Source: Gammaproteobacteria bacterium (GTDB lineage: Bacteria; Pseudomonadota; Gammaproteobacteria; Steroidobacterales; GCA-2729495). Taken from it: 64,000 nt of DNA. The stretch lies in NCBI GenBank assembly GCA_016874095.1, contig VGVH01000002.1:200549-264548 (forward strand), given 5' to 3'. Below, piece after piece: positions 41,713 through 51,603 of the stretch. Under the pieces are notes generated by a model. It had not been told where the DNA came from, did no database searches, and worked only from the letters and a program-made list of their open reading frames with translations. The stretch's first letter is position 1; every line of letters starts with the position of its first letter. The translations under genes were made by a program, and so were the position numbers.

Positions 41713-43182
41713 TCAGCCGGCACTGCTGGTGCCGCCGACTGTCAACCCGTCGATGCGCAAGGTCGGCTGCCCCACGCCTACCGGCACCGACTGGCCTTCC
41801 TTGCCGCAGGTGCCGACTCCGTCGTCGAGCCGCAGGTCGTTTCCGACCATCGACACCTTGCGCAGCACCGAGGGCCCATCGCCCACCAGTGTCGCCCCCT
41901 TGATCGGCGCGCCGATGCGGCCGTTCTCGATGAGATACGCCTCGCTCGCCGAGAACACGAACTTGCCGGAGGTGATGTCCACCTCGCCGCCACCGAAATT
42001 GCTTGCGTATATGCCTTTCTGCACGGAGGCGACGATTTCCTCAGGCGCGTGGGGTCCCGGCAGCATGTAGGTATTCGTCATGCGTGGCAGGGGTAGGTGG
42101 GCGAATGACTCGCGGCGACCGTTGCCGGTCGGGGCTACGCCCATGAGCCGCGCATTCAGCTTGTCCTGGATATAGCCCGCCAGCCGCCCGTTCTCGATGA
42201 GCATGGTCTGCTGCGTCGGGGTTCCCTCGTCATCGACGTTGAGCGAACCGCGGCGACCCGGCAGGGTACCGTCGTCGACGATCGTGCAGAGACTGGACGC
42301 GACCTGCTCCCCCAGTCGCGTACTGAAGGCGGACGTACCCTTGCGGTTGAAATCGCCTTCGAGGCCGTGACCGATCGCTTCGTGCAGCAGAATGCCGGGC
42401 CAGCCGGGGCCAAGCACGACCACCATCTCGCCGGCCGGCGCGGGTACGGACTCGAGCGCCACCAGCGCCTGCCGTACGGCCTCGCGGCCCATGGCGAGCG
42501 CTCGATCGCCCGCAAGAAACTCGGCCAGGGCGAAGCGCCCCCCGCCGCCGGTGTAGCCCTGCTCGCGCCGACCATCCTGCTCGACGATCACCGAGACGTT
42601 CATGCGCACGAGAGGCCGCACGTCCGCAGCGAATACGCCGTCGCTTCCGCAGACCAGCATGATCTCGTGTACGGCCACCAGGCTCGCCATCACCTGCTTT
42701 ACGCGGGGATCGATCGCCCGCGTCGCTTCATCGACACGCCGCAACAGAGCGACCTTGTCGTCGTCGGGCAGTGCGGCGATGGGATCAGCCGCGCCGTAGA
42801 GCTGGTGGCCGCCGGCAGCCCGCCAGGCCTGCACCGAGCGCTGCTGACCGGCACGGGAAATCGCGCCGGCAGCGCCGGATGCCTCGAGCAACGCCGGCAG
42901 CACGATGTCGTCGGAGTAGGCGAGGCCGGTTTTCTCGCCGGCCACGGCGCGCACCCCGACACCCTGCTCGATGCTGTGGCTGCCCTCCTTGACGATGCCG
43001 TCCTCGAGCGCCCACGCCTCGTGGCGCGACACCTGGAAATACAGGTCAGCCGCGTCGACCCCGGCCCGCAACAGCTTGTGCAGCGCGCGATCGAGGTCGC
43101 TGTCGCCAATGCCCGGGCGCGCGAGCAGCGCCTGGCGCGCGATCGTGACCGCGGTGCCGCCCGTCGTCGTCGCGCCGGTCAT
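41713..43182 (-). CDS. tldD: Metalloprotease TldD
   Basis: 489 residues from the ATG overlapping the nitrilase stop (ATGA). The zinc motif [11 protein letters not shown] is present together with the downstream Cys/His region ([18 protein letters not shown]). It is the catalytic half of the TldD-TldE protease; its partner pmbA is encoded 0.2 kb downstream. The order rng-yhdP-nit-tldD is the standard gammaproteobacterial cluster. Confidence 0.96.
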   Translation of the reverse strand: MTGATTTGGTAVTIARQALLARPGIGDSDLDRALHKLLRAGVDAADLYFQVSRHEAWALEDGIVKEGSHSIEQGVGVRAVAGEKTGLAYSDDIVLPALLEASGAAGAISRAGQQRSVQAWRAAGGHQLYGAADPIAALPDDDKVALLRRVDEATRAIDPRVKQVMASLVAVHEIMLVCGSDGVFAADVRPLVRMNVSVIVEQDGRREQGYTGGGGRFALAEFLAGDRALAMGREAVRQALVALESVPAPAGEMVVVLGPGWPGILLHEAIGHGLEGDFNRKGTSAFSTRLGEQVASSLCTIVDDGTLPGRRGSLNVDDEGTPTQQTMLIENGRLAGYIQDKLNARLMGVAPTGNGRRESFAHLPLPRMTNTYMLPGPHAPEEIVASVQKGIYASNFGGGEVDITSGKFVFSASEAYLIENGRIGAPIKGATLVGDGPSVLRKVSMVGNDLRLDDGVGTCGKEGQSVPVGVGQPTLRIDGLTVGGTSSAG

Positions 43183-44021
43183 GCGCTCACCGCCAGGCGA
43201 CGATGGCCAAGCGCCGGAAACTGGCTGCGCAGCCGCTCGAGGTAATGCACGTCGATGCCAGCGCCGATCACGCTGGGGCCGGCGGCGGCTTCGGCGAGCA
43301 CTTCTCCCCAGGGCCCCACGATCAGCGAGTGACCATAGGTGCGGCGCCCGCCGGGGTGTTCGCCGGTCTGCGCAGCGGCGGCGACGTAGCAGAGATTCTC
43401 GATCGCCCGTGCCCGCAGCAGGGTATGCCAGTGTGCCTGGCCGGTGCGCAGCGAAAAAGCCGCGGGAAGCGCGATCAGACTCACGGCACTGTTCATCAGG
43501 ATGCGGAAAAGCTCGGGGAAACGCAGGTCGTAGCAGATTGCGACGCCGAGTTCTCCGAGCGGCGTGGCCAGCGTCAGTGGTGCCGAGCCGGGCATCGTCC
43601 GGGCCGACTCCCGGTATGCCTCGGCGCTGTCCGGAACCCGTACGTCGAACAGGTGCATCTTGTCGTAGCGGGCAACGCGCTGACCCATGTCGTCCCAGAC
43701 GCAACAGGTCTGGTAGGGTCGGCCGGGATCCGCGCTGGCGAGGGGCAGCGTGCCGCCGACGATCCACAGGCGCAGTTCGCGCGCGGCTCGCGCAAGGAAA
43801 TCCTGGATTGGGCCATGACCATCCGGTTCGGCGATGCGAGGCCGGGCGCTTTCGTCGGCTGACATGTGCGCGAAATTTTCCGGCAGCACCGCCAGCTTCG
43901 CACCGCGCGCGGCGGCACGCTCCAGCAGTGCCCGCGCCTCGGCCAGGTTGGCCTGGACGTTATCGATGGAGCTCATCTGGATGGCTGCGACCGAGGGGAT
44001 GACGGGCGACATGGAATTCAC
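43179..44021 (-). CDS. Carbon-nitrogen hydrolase (Nit1/omega-amidase-like)
   Basis: 280 residues. The nitrilase triad is visible: Glu in VLPENFAHM, Lys in YDKMHLFDV and Cys in [12 protein letters not shown]. Related proteins deaminate oxidised glutathione or alpha-keto acid amides (Nit1/Nit2). In this conserved rng-yhdP-nit-tldD location it is usually annotated as a deaminated-glutathione amidase. It overlaps both neighbours by 4 bp. Confidence 0.92.
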   Translation of the reverse strand: MNSMSPVIPSVAAIQMSSIDNVQANLAEARALLERAAARGAKLAVLPENFAHMSADESARPRIAEPDGHGPIQDFLARAARELRLWIVGGTLPLASADPGRPYQTCCVWDDMGQRVARYDKMHLFDVRVPDSAEAYRESARTMPGSAPLTLATPLGELGVAICYDLRFPELFRILMNSAVSLIALPAAFSLRTGQAHWHTLLRARAIENLCYVAAAAQTGEHPGGRRTYGHSLIVGPWGEVLAEAAAGPSVIGAGIDVHYLERLRSQFPALGHRRLAVSA

Positions 44022-47000
44022 GGGCGTCCTGGATCAGGTGAGGGTTCCGCCGCCGCCGACTCCTGCGGCGGCAGCGCCCGCAGGGCAGCTTCGACATCCT
44101 TTTCGCAGTCCTTGAAGGCGCTCGCGTCAACGTCGCTGCGCTGTACCCTCGTTACCTCGGGTACATCCCATCCCCCGGATACCCGGTAATAGGATTCGCC
44201 CAGGGTGCTGAGTGGTTTGCGGAAGATCTGCGAGATCAGCAGCATCGTAGCACCGCCCACCGGACCGCCCAAGACGGCGCCGCCCACCGTCAGCATGTTG
44301 GAGACCTGCGGGCGCACGACGGCGACCTGCTCGTAATCGCGCAGGGCCAGACTGGAGCGGCCGACGAGACCGAGGTCCGCCGCCGGCCCGTTCAACCCGA
44401 GATTGCAGGTATAGGCGATGCCGGCGCCAAGGCGGAAGTCGCCCTTGATGGCATCGAACGCCAGGCCTTCGTTGAATACGTCACGGAAATCGAGCGACAG
44501 CCGTCGCGGCAGCGCCGTGATGCTGATCAGGCCCAGCAACCGGCCACTGCCACCGGGTTCCAGATCCACCACCTGCCCGTCCTTGAACTCCACCGCCAGC
44601 GTGCCCGAAGATCGCGCGAGGAAGTCGCCATCGGGTCCGCCACTCCAGCGCAGGCGGGCAGCGACGCTCGCCTGCTTGCCCGTCATCACCGGATCGAACC
44701 CGAGTTGCACGAGAGTGGACCGGACATCGTCGGACTTCAGCGACACGTCTATTTCGGTTCCCTGGACCGACGGCTCGTCCGCTTCGACGCGCCACGCACC
44801 CCGGCCGCTCATGGAAAAGTGCTCCGAGCGGGCCTCGATGCGGGAGGCGACCAGGCCGCGCGGATCACGGTCCAGTCTCAGCTCGACTGCGCCGAGGCGC
44901 CAGCGGCCGAGCGCAGCGTCTGCAGCCTTGATCTGCAAGGCCGGGATTTTGCGCGGATCGGTCGTTGTCCCGCCCTTGCCTTCAGCCTCAGCCTCGGTCA
45001 ACCACAGGCGGCGCATGTCGAGTTCGATCGGCCGGACAGCGGTATTGAACGGCACCTTAATCGAACCGTCCGCAGCGGGACCGTTCACCGTGGCATCCCA
45101 CGCGTCGCCGCTGCGCTCGACGACGGCCGCTATGTCGCGGAACACCTGCCCGGCAATCAGCAGCTCGGCCACCGACAGGTCGAAGCGGCGGTAGAGATCT
45201 TCGAAGCGGCGCGTCGGCGCGCCGGGTTTCGGCGGCGAGCCGACCGCAAGCCAGCGATCGAACGGCAGACGGTCGATCCGGCCATTCACCTCAAGACCAC
45301 GCAATTGCGGGAGACTCGCCGCACCGGCACCGAACTGCAGGCTGCCGCGCTCCAACGCCCAGCTGCCCTTCTGCCGGCCGAGTCGCAATGACCAGGACAA
45401 CGGCAGTTCGCTGCGGCCGGTCACGTCGATCTGGTCCGGCGCAGGGAAAGCGAGATCTAGCGTCGTCTGCCAGCGCGTATCCGCCGCTTTCGCCACGGGC
45501 ACCGGCAGTGAACTCGTCAGCCCTTCGAGATTCGAGCGCACCGCAACGGTCAGTGGCAGCGGACGATCGCGTCGGGCCGGAATCTGCACGGTTGCCCGCC
45601 AGGCGACGCGTCCGCCGAAGTACTCCCGCAGGGGCAGGCCGAAGGTGGCGGTGAGGCGTGGAACGGGCGTCGAGCCGGCGAACTGGAGCGCGTGTCCGAA
45701 GCCGCTGGCAGGATCGAGCGGCACTACGTCGAGTCGCACACGCTCGCCCAGCATGACGGCGCGCAGCCCCTCGCCGCGGAACCGCGTGTTCTCGACCCGG
45801 ATACGGCCAGTGATGTTGCGCAGATCGACCGGCAGGCGGGCCAGGGCGAGACGGCTGGAGCGCAGGTCGAACAGGACCTTGAGGTCGTAGTCGGATGCTT
45901 TCTTGATCGGGAAAGCCAGTCTGATCGCCGCATCCACCGGCCCCGCCCCGGATGCGCGCTCGAGGCTGGCTCCCATTGAAGCCTTCAGCGGCGTCGAGCG
46001 CAGAAAGTCGAGTACTTCGGCGACGTCCACGCGCTGCTGGCCTGACACGCCGAGCACCCCGGTGCGGAGGTCCGGAATCCGCACCTGGTAGTCCTTGAGG
46101 CCGAGACGTGCAAGCCGCGCGGTTCGGGCGGTGGCCGACACGCCGACGCCATCGAAGACGACTTCCGCATCGAGCGCCTCGACCCGCGGCCAGCCGTTCG
46201 CGTAATCGAGTGTCGCATCTTTGAGGTCGAGCACGACGCGGAAGGTGCCCTCGCCTGCCGCGAACGGAAACTCCCGCAAGGGCCCGCGGAATTCCACCGC
46301 GGCCCTTGGCACCGTGCCGGCGACCACGGCCCGCTCGAGCCAGCTGACAACTTTCGGGGGAAAGCGCCGCAGCGGCAGGTAGCGCAACACTTCGCGGGCT
46401 TCCGTCGCGCTGGCGAGCGCCTTGAGATCGATTACGGGCGATGCCCCACCGGCAGGAAAACTCAGTGACAGCCGCGACCGTATGTCGATGGCACCGGAGC
46501 GCAACTCCACATCGTCGCTGAGGAGCTGGATTCCATCCGGACCGGCGCGCCAGATCAACAGTGCCTTGAGTTCGCTCGCCTGCAGTGACTCGCGAAACAA
46601 CTGGCCGAGGGAAAGTTCGACCCCGTCACTGCCGATCTGCAGACGCCCGCCATCCTGGTCGGCGACAAGCGTGCCGGACAGTCCCACCACCGCCAGGTCG
46701 CCGGCCTCCGCGGCAAGACCGAGTCGGGTAAAGCGCGCCTGCGCGGAATACGCCGGCGATCCCGTCGTTGGCGGCGAATACTCGGCGGCAGCATCGCGGA
46801 CATCGCCGCTCGCCGTGCGCGGCATTCCTGCATCGCGGCCCAGCGCGCTGGCAGCAGCGCGGATCAGGGGATAGAGGTCATCGAGCCGGAGGAACGGCGC
46901 GCTTCCCGACCAGCGCTCCGCAGTCGCGGCCTCCGGCGGCCGATAGGCCAGTTCGGCCTGGGTCAATGGCGCATTGCGGCCCTGGCGGCGCAGCCGCAGG

Positions 47001-47947
47001 TCGCGGACCGAAAGATTCCAGCCGCCGCCACTGCCGCGCCATTCTGCAGAGCCGGCGACGCGCTGGTACCCGGTTACCCCGATCCCGGTCTCGACAGCCA
47101 CATCGCGCAGGTCGACGGCACCGGCGGCGCGAGCCGGGCGCCCGTCGGTGACTTCGAGTTCGAACGCCACGTTCCCCCTGGCGCTGCGGACCGCCTGCTC
47201 GCCGCGACCGGCGTACTCAAGAAGCCGCGTCAGGTTGAGCGACTGGCCCTCCGCCCGCATCGTCAGGCTCTGCGGCCACGACAGAGTGGCGGGCAACGGC
47301 AGCGGCGCAGCGATATCGATCTCGACCATCCGACCGTAGTCCCCGGGCGGCTCGAGGCGCGCGCTGGCGCTGAAATCGTCGCGTCCGATTGCGGCACGCA
47401 GGTTGAGCAGGCTCAATGACACGGGCACCGTGAGTCGGCGCCGGTCGATGAAGGTCACGGCGATGTCTTCGAGTGCGAGGCCGATCTCCAGGCGTTGCGA
47501 AGGATCGCGGCGCGGAAGCAGGTCGTCGAGGGTACGGCCCTGCACGAGGATGCGGTCGTCGGCAGTGCGTTCCACCGTGGCGGTAACGCCGCGCATCGTC
47601 ACGCGGCCCAGCGCCGGACGCCAGTCGCGCAGCAGCTGCCACAGGCTCAGGCCCGCGGAGAATTCGCGCGCGGCCAGTACCGTCCCGTTCTCACCCGGCC
47701 GCTGCAGCTCCACACCGGTGAATGTCAGCGCCGGACCGCTCAGCGGCCAGCTGGCTGTGAGGCTGGCGAAACGGATGTCGTAGCCGGTCGCCTCACTCGC
47801 CCAGCGGCGGATGTCCTCGCGATACCCTGGGACCTGGGCCAGCGCAAGGCGCAGGGCACCGACCGTGAGCCCCATCAAGACCGCGCAGGCGGCTGCCGTA
47901 TACAGCAGCCAGCGCCAGGCCCGTCGCCACGTGCGCGCCTGCTCCAT
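44018..47947 (-). CDS. yhdP: YhdP family AsmA-like bridge protein
   Basis: 1309 residues. One N-terminal membrane helix (about 11-33) anchors a huge periplasmic beta-rich body with repeated LxLxxLxx strand patterns. The C-terminus includes LGLISITALPRRLSLDFRDV and GLNGPAADLGLVGRSSLALR, which mark the AsmA/DUF3971 family. YhdP, with TamB and YdbH, carries phospholipids between inner and outer membrane (family knowledge). It overlaps rng and the nitrilase gene by 3-4 bp each. Confidence 0.95.
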   Translation of the reverse strand: MEQARTWRRAWRWLLYTAAACAVLMGLTVGALRLALAQVPGYREDIRRWASEATGYDIRFASLTASWPLSGPALTFTGVELQRPGENGTVLAAREFSAGLSLWQLLRDWRPALGRVTMRGVTATVERTADDRILVQGRTLDDLLPRRDPSQRLEIGLALEDIAVTFIDRRRLTVPVSLSLLNLRAAIGRDDFSASARLEPPGDYGRMVEIDIAAPLPLPATLSWPQSLTMRAEGQSLNLTRLLEYAGRGEQAVRSARGNVAFELEVTDGRPARAAGAVDLRDVAVETGIGVTGYQRVAGSAEWRGSGGGWNLSVRDLRLRRQGRNAPLTQAELAYRPPEAATAERWSGSAPFLRLDDLYPLIRAAASALGRDAGMPRTASGDVRDAAAEYSPPTTGSPAYSAQARFTRLGLAAEAGDLAVVGLSGTLVADQDGGRLQIGSDGVELSLGQLFRESLQASELKALLIWRAGPDGIQLLSDDVELRSGAIDIRSRLSLSFPAGGASPVIDLKALASATEAREVLRYLPLRRFPPKVVSWLERAVVAGTVPRAAVEFRGPLREFPFAAGEGTFRVVLDLKDATLDYANGWPRVEALDAEVVFDGVGVSATARTARLARLGLKDYQVRIPDLRTGVLGVSGQQRVDVAEVLDFLRSTPLKASMGASLERASGAGPVDAAIRLAFPIKKASDYDLKVLFDLRSSRLALARLPVDLRNITGRIRVENTRFRGEGLRAVMLGERVRLDVVPLDPASGFGHALQFAGSTPVPRLTATFGLPLREYFGGRVAWRATVQIPARRDRPLPLTVAVRSNLEGLTSSLPVPVAKAADTRWQTTLDLAFPAPDQIDVTGRSELPLSWSLRLGRQKGSWALERGSLQFGAGAASLPQLRGLEVNGRIDRLPFDRWLAVGSPPKPGAPTRRFEDLYRRFDLSVAELLIAGQVFRDIAAVVERSGDAWDATVNGPAADGSIKVPFNTAVRPIELDMRRLWLTEAEAEGKGGTTTDPRKIPALQIKAADAALGRWRLGAVELRLDRDPRGLVASRIEARSEHFSMSGRGAWRVEADEPSVQGTEIDVSLKSDDVRSTLVQLGFDPVMTGKQASVAARLRWSGGPDGDFLARSSGTLAVEFKDGQVVDLEPGGSGRLLGLISITALPRRLSLDFRDVFNEGLAFDAIKGDFRLGAGIAYTCNLGLNGPAADLGLVGRSSLALRDYEQVAVVRPQVSNMLTVGGAVLGGPVGGATMLLISQIFRKPLSTLGESYYRVSGGWDVPEVTRVQRSDVDASAFKDCEKDVEAALRALPPQESAAAEPSPDPGRP

Positions 47948-49413
47948 CAGATGAGCACCACGTCGAACTGATCCGGCGAGTAGCCGGACTCAGCCTGCAG
48001 GCGGATGGGCTTGCCGGTGGCGTCCATCAACGCGGCGATGCTGCCCGCTTCCTCATCGAGCAGCGTCTCGATAACGTCCTGGTGCGCGAGCACGATCATT
48101 TCCCTGATGTCGAACTGCCGGTGCTGGCGCAGGACTTCGCGAAAGATTTCATAACAGACGGACTCGGGACTGAGCACCGAACCTCGACCTTCGCAGGTTG
48201 GACACGGCCTGCAGAGGATGTGTTCCAGGCTCTCGCGGGTCCGCTTGCGGGTCATCTCGACCAGGCCGAGCGGCGAAACCTGGGTGATCTGCGTATGGGC
48301 CTGGTCCTCCCGCAGCGCACCCTCCAGCGCCGCGAGTACCTGTTCGCGATGCACCGGCCGCTCCATGTCGATGAAGTCGATGATGATGATGCCGCCGAGG
48401 TTGCGCAGCCGCAGCTGGCGCGCGATCGCAACCGCCGCCTCGAGATTGGTGCGGAAAATGGTCTCTTCGAGGTTGCTGTGCCCGACGTAACCGCCGGTGT
48501 TGACGTCGATGGTCGTCATCGACTCGGTCTGGTCGATCACAACGTAGCCGCCGGACTTGAGCGGAACCTTTTTGTCGAGGGCACGGTGGATCTCGTCCTC
48601 GACGCCGTAGTTATCGAGCAGCGGGCGCCCATCGGCATGATGCTCGATCAGGTGGCCCAGCTCCGGCATGAAAGTAGCGGCAAACTCGCGCAGTTTCGTG
48701 CAGGCGTCGGCATCGTCGATGCGGACGCGCGCCACCTCGGCCGTGACGATGTCGCGCACGACGCGCACGGCCAGGGGCAGATCCGCATGCACCAGCGTAC
48801 CGGCCGGCGCCGCGCGTGAATTCGCCTCGACCATCGACCAGAGCTTGCGCAGGAAGGCGAGATCCGTCCGCAATGCCTCTTCCCCCGCTCCTTCTCCCGC
48901 GGTGCGCACGATGATGCCGTAGTCAGGCTCGCTGCCCATCAGCGCGCCGACCAGGTCCTTCAGGCGCGTGCGCTCGGCCTCGTCCTTGATGCGGGAGGAA
49001 AGCCCGATCCCCCTACCCCGCGGCAGCAGCACGAGGTAGCGCGACGGCAGAGTGATGTAGGTGGTCAGGCGGGCGCCCTTCGAGCCAATCGGGTCCTTCA
49101 GTACCTGGACGAGCACCTGATCGCCCTCGCGCAGCAGATCGCGGATGGCCGGCTTGGGGTCACCGTCTTCGCGGACCGCGCCGCCGGGCGGCGCGATATC
49201 GGACGTATGCAGAAAGGCGGTGCGCGCCAGCCCTATTTCAAGGAACGCAGCCTGCATGCCGGGCAGCACTCGCGACACGCGTCCCTTGTAGACATTGCCG
49301 AGCAGTCCACCCCGGGAAACGCGCTCGATCAACAGTTCCTGGAGCACGCCGCTGCGCACGACCGCTGCCCGCACTTCGCCGGCCGTGATATTGATGAGGA
49401 TCTCGGCCTTCAC
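47947..49413 (-). CDS. rng: Ribonuclease G
   Basis: 488 residues. An N-terminal S1 RNA-binding domain (GNVYKGRVSRVLPGMQAAFL) is followed by the RNase E/G catalytic core with the Mg-binding aspartates in GGIIIIDFIDMERP and the GGYVVIDQTESMTTIDVNTG block. The zinc-link cysteines are in CRPCPTCEGRG. It processes the 5' end of 16S rRNA and degrades mRNA. Its ATG overlaps the maf stop (ATGA). Confidence 0.96.
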   Translation of the reverse strand: MKAEILINITAGEVRAAVVRSGVLQELLIERVSRGGLLGNVYKGRVSRVLPGMQAAFLEIGLARTAFLHTSDIAPPGGAVREDGDPKPAIRDLLREGDQVLVQVLKDPIGSKGARLTTYITLPSRYLVLLPRGRGIGLSSRIKDEAERTRLKDLVGALMGSEPDYGIIVRTAGEGAGEEALRTDLAFLRKLWSMVEANSRAAPAGTLVHADLPLAVRVVRDIVTAEVARVRIDDADACTKLREFAATFMPELGHLIEHHADGRPLLDNYGVEDEIHRALDKKVPLKSGGYVVIDQTESMTTIDVNTGGYVGHSNLEETIFRTNLEAAVAIARQLRLRNLGGIIIIDFIDMERPVHREQVLAALEGALREDQAHTQITQVSPLGLVEMTRKRTRESLEHILCRPCPTCEGRGSVLSPESVCYEIFREVLRQHRQFDIREMIVLAHQDVIETLLDEEAGSIAALMDATGKPIRLQAESGYSPDQFDVVLI

Positions 49414-49994
49414 CCTCGGCCTCCAGCCAGCGTGCGGATGCCGTGCTCAGCGAGCAGCTGCGCGGTCTCGAACAACGGCAGGCCCATGACACCGGAGTAG
49501 CTGCCGCGCAGGTAACGGACGAACACCGCGCCAAGCCCCTGGATCGCGTAGCCGCCCGCCTTGTCAGCCGGCTCGCCGCTCGCCCAGTAGCTCGCGGCCT
49601 CGGCCGGCGCGACCGCCCGCAACTCGACGGTGCTGTGGCTGATCGCAACCGACTCGCCGATCGACGAGAACACGGCGACGGCCGTCCAGACATCGTGGGT
49701 CGTGGCGGAGAGTAGCGCGAGCATCCGGGCCGCATCGGCAGCATCCCGCGGCTTGCCGAGAATCTGCCCGGCCACTGCCACTGCGGTGTCGGCGGCGAGG
49801 ACAATGGCTGCGGCGGGTGCCGTCGCTGCCGCAGCCTTGGCGCGGGCCAGACGCCGCACGTAATCGCAGGGCAACTCGTCCGCCTGCAATGCCTCGTCCA
49901 CGGCGGCAGGCACGACCTGCACATCGATGCCGAGCTGGCCCAGCAGTTCACGACGGCGCGGCGAAACTGAAGCCAGATGTACGAGTGACGTCAT
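49410..49994 (-). CDS. maf: Maf-like nucleoside triphosphate pyrophosphatase
   Basis: 194 residues from the ATG at 49992-49994, giving MTSLVHLASVSPRRRELLGQ. An upstream GTG adds only three residues. The Maf motif ASVSPRRRELL, the VLAADTAVAVAGQILGKP segment and the C-terminal GGYAIQGLGAVFVRYLRGSY are typical. YhdE-type Maf proteins hydrolyse dTTP, UTP or modified nucleotides. It starts 5 bp after rlmH. Confidence 0.94.
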   Translation of the reverse strand: MTSLVHLASVSPRRRELLGQLGIDVQVVPAAVDEALQADELPCDYVRRLARAKAAAATAPAAAIVLAADTAVAVAGQILGKPRDAADAARMLALLSATTHDVWTAVAVFSSIGESVAISHSTVELRAVAPAEAASYWASGEPADKAGGYAIQGLGAVFVRYLRGSYSGVMGLPLFETAQLLAEHGIRTLAGGRG

Positions 49995-49999
49995 TGCGA

Positions 50000-50470
50000 T
50001 CACTCGCGGTGGTATGGATGACCCTGCAGGATCGTCCAGGCCCGATACAGCTGCTCAGCCAGAACGACGCGCACCAGCGCGTGCGGCAGTGTGAGTCGCG
50101 ACAGCGACCACAGCCGGTTCGCCCGCGCCCGGCACGCGTCCGACAGGCCGTCTGGTCCGCCGATCAGGATCGCAACCTGGGGATGCCGGTCCAGCCATGA
50201 CTTCAGTTCGCGGGCAAGCTCGCCAGAACTCCACTGTTCGCCGCGCTCGTCGAGCGCCAGCGTGAGCGCGCCGGGCTTCACATGACCGAGAAGCTGCTCG
50301 CCCTCAGCCTCGATCGCCCGCGCCGCGGCAACGCCCGCACTGCGCCGCCCGACGGCAATTTCCTCGAACGAGAACCGGAAGTGTCGCGGCAGGCGATTCT
50401 GGTAGGACTCAACCGCCTCGTATATCCAAGGCTCGAGCCGCGTCCCCACGGCCGCCACAGTGATTCGCAT
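50000..50470 (-). CDS. rlmH: 23S rRNA pseudouridine-1915 N3-methyltransferase
   Basis: 156 residues of the SPOUT class with a C-terminal trefoil knot: ALDERGEQWSSGELARELKS, VAILIGGPDGLSDACRARAN and LSLSRLTLPHALVRVVLAEQ, ending in the invariant HPYHRE. It methylates helix 69 of mature 70S ribosomes. It follows rsfS after 87 bp. Confidence 0.97.
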   Translation of the reverse strand: MRITVAAVGTRLEPWIYEAVESYQNRLPRHFRFSFEEIAVGRRSAGVAAARAIEAEGEQLLGHVKPGALTLALDERGEQWSSGELARELKSWLDRHPQVAILIGGPDGLSDACRARANRLWSLSRLTLPHALVRVVLAEQLYRAWTILQGHPYHRE

Positions 50471-50557
50471 GGAACAGACCTGAAAGCTTCATATGGGGCG
50501 AGAGCATACCGGGGGATGTGCCCTACAGCACCCTGCGCAGCGGCGGGCCGGGGAAGC

Positions 50558-50905
50558 TCAGGTGGCTGTTTCGGCCTGCGAGGCGCCCATGTCCCAAAGG
50601 TTTTCCAGCTTGTATAGGTCCCGGACCCGGCCGAGCATGACGTGCACGACGACGTCCTGCAGATCCACCAGTACCCACTCGCCCGCCTCCTCACCCTCGG
50701 TGCCCAGTAGGCTGAAGCCCGCCTCGGTGGCCCGCTCCACTATCCGCCCGGCGATGGAGCGGACGTGCCGATCCGACGTGCCGCTGGCGATGACCATGTA
50801 GTCGGTCACCGTGGTGAGCTTGCGAACGTCGATGACGCGAACGTCACGGGCCTTCATGTCATCCAGCGCTGCCTCCGCCAGGGCAGCGAGTCTCCTGCTT
50901 TGCAC
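50558..50905 (-). CDS. rsfS: Ribosomal silencing factor RsfS
   Basis: 115 residues from the GTG at 50903-50905, chosen because AGAGG lies about 9-14 nt upstream and the frame above it is nadD. Conserved segments are ALDDMKARDVRVIDVRKLTT, DYMVIASGTSDRHVRSIAG and LVDLQDVVVHVMLGRVRDLY. RsfS binds L14 and blocks subunit joining in starvation. The start codon is 5 bp after the nadD stop. Confidence 0.95.
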   Translation of the reverse strand: MQSRRLAALAEAALDDMKARDVRVIDVRKLTTVTDYMVIASGTSDRHVRSIAGRIVERATEAGFSLLGTEGEEAGEWVLVDLQDVVVHVMLGRVRDLYKLENLWDMGASQAETAT

Positions 50906-50910
50906 TTCGA

Positions 50911-51603
50911 CTACACCTCTGTACCCGCCGCTGTCGCGGCTTGTTGTCCTGCCTTTCCATAGCAACCGCTCGCGAGCAGGAGCTCGCGTACCGGATCGGG
51001 GACCAGATAGCGGGGATCGCCGCCGCTGGCAACGAGCGCACGGATGGCCGAAGCGGAGATGCCAAGCGGCGTGATGGCCTGCTCGACGATCGCGCCGCCG
51101 GCGGGATTGCGAAGCGCGGCCCGGCTGCTCCGGCGCTGCCTGAGTTCCTCGCCCACCGGACCGTTCAGCGCCAGCGGCGTACCCGGCCGTGGAATCACGA
51201 TCAGGTGAGCTAGCGAAAAGATTTCCTGCCACCGATGCCAGCGATCGAGACCGAGGAAAGCGTCGGCGCCGAGCACAAGGCACAGCGGGGTATGCGGCAG
51301 CTCGTGGCGGAGTCCGGCCAGCGTGTCGACCGTGTAGGACGGACCGCCGCGGCGCAGTTCGCGGTCATCGACGACGAGCGCAGCGGCATCGCCGACCGCC
51401 GAGCGCAGCATGGCGAGACGCAGCGATGCAGGCGCCAGCGGTGCGGTTCGGTGCGGCGGCGTCGCTGCCGGCAGCAGGCGCATTTCGCCGAGTTCGCAGG
51501 CCGCGCGCACCTCCAGCGCCGCACGCAGGTGGCCGAAGTGCACCGGGTCGAAAGTACCGCCCATCAGGCCGATTGGCGCGGCTGTGCTGCCCTGCCCGCT
51601 CAA
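50911..51603 (-). CDS. nadD: Nicotinate-nucleotide adenylyltransferase
   Basis: 230 residues starting with TTG, overlapping the holA stop (TTGA). The next ATG would remove the first beta strand. The nucleotidyltransferase motifs GGTFDPVHFGHLR (15-27) and ISASAIRAL (SxTxxR equivalent) are present. It makes deamido-NAD from NaMN. The order holA-nadD-rsfS-rlmH is the normal gammaproteobacterial arrangement. Confidence 0.95.
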   Translation of the reverse strand: MSGQGSTAAPIGLMGGTFDPVHFGHLRAALEVRAACELGEMRLLPAATPPHRTAPLAPASLRLAMLRSAVGDAAALVVDDRELRRGGPSYTVDTLAGLRHELPHTPLCLVLGADAFLGLDRWHRWQEIFSLAHLIVIPRPGTPLALNGPVGEELRQRRSSRAALRNPAGGAIVEQAITPLGISASAIRALVASGGDPRYLVPDPVRELLLASGCYGKAGQQAATAAGTEV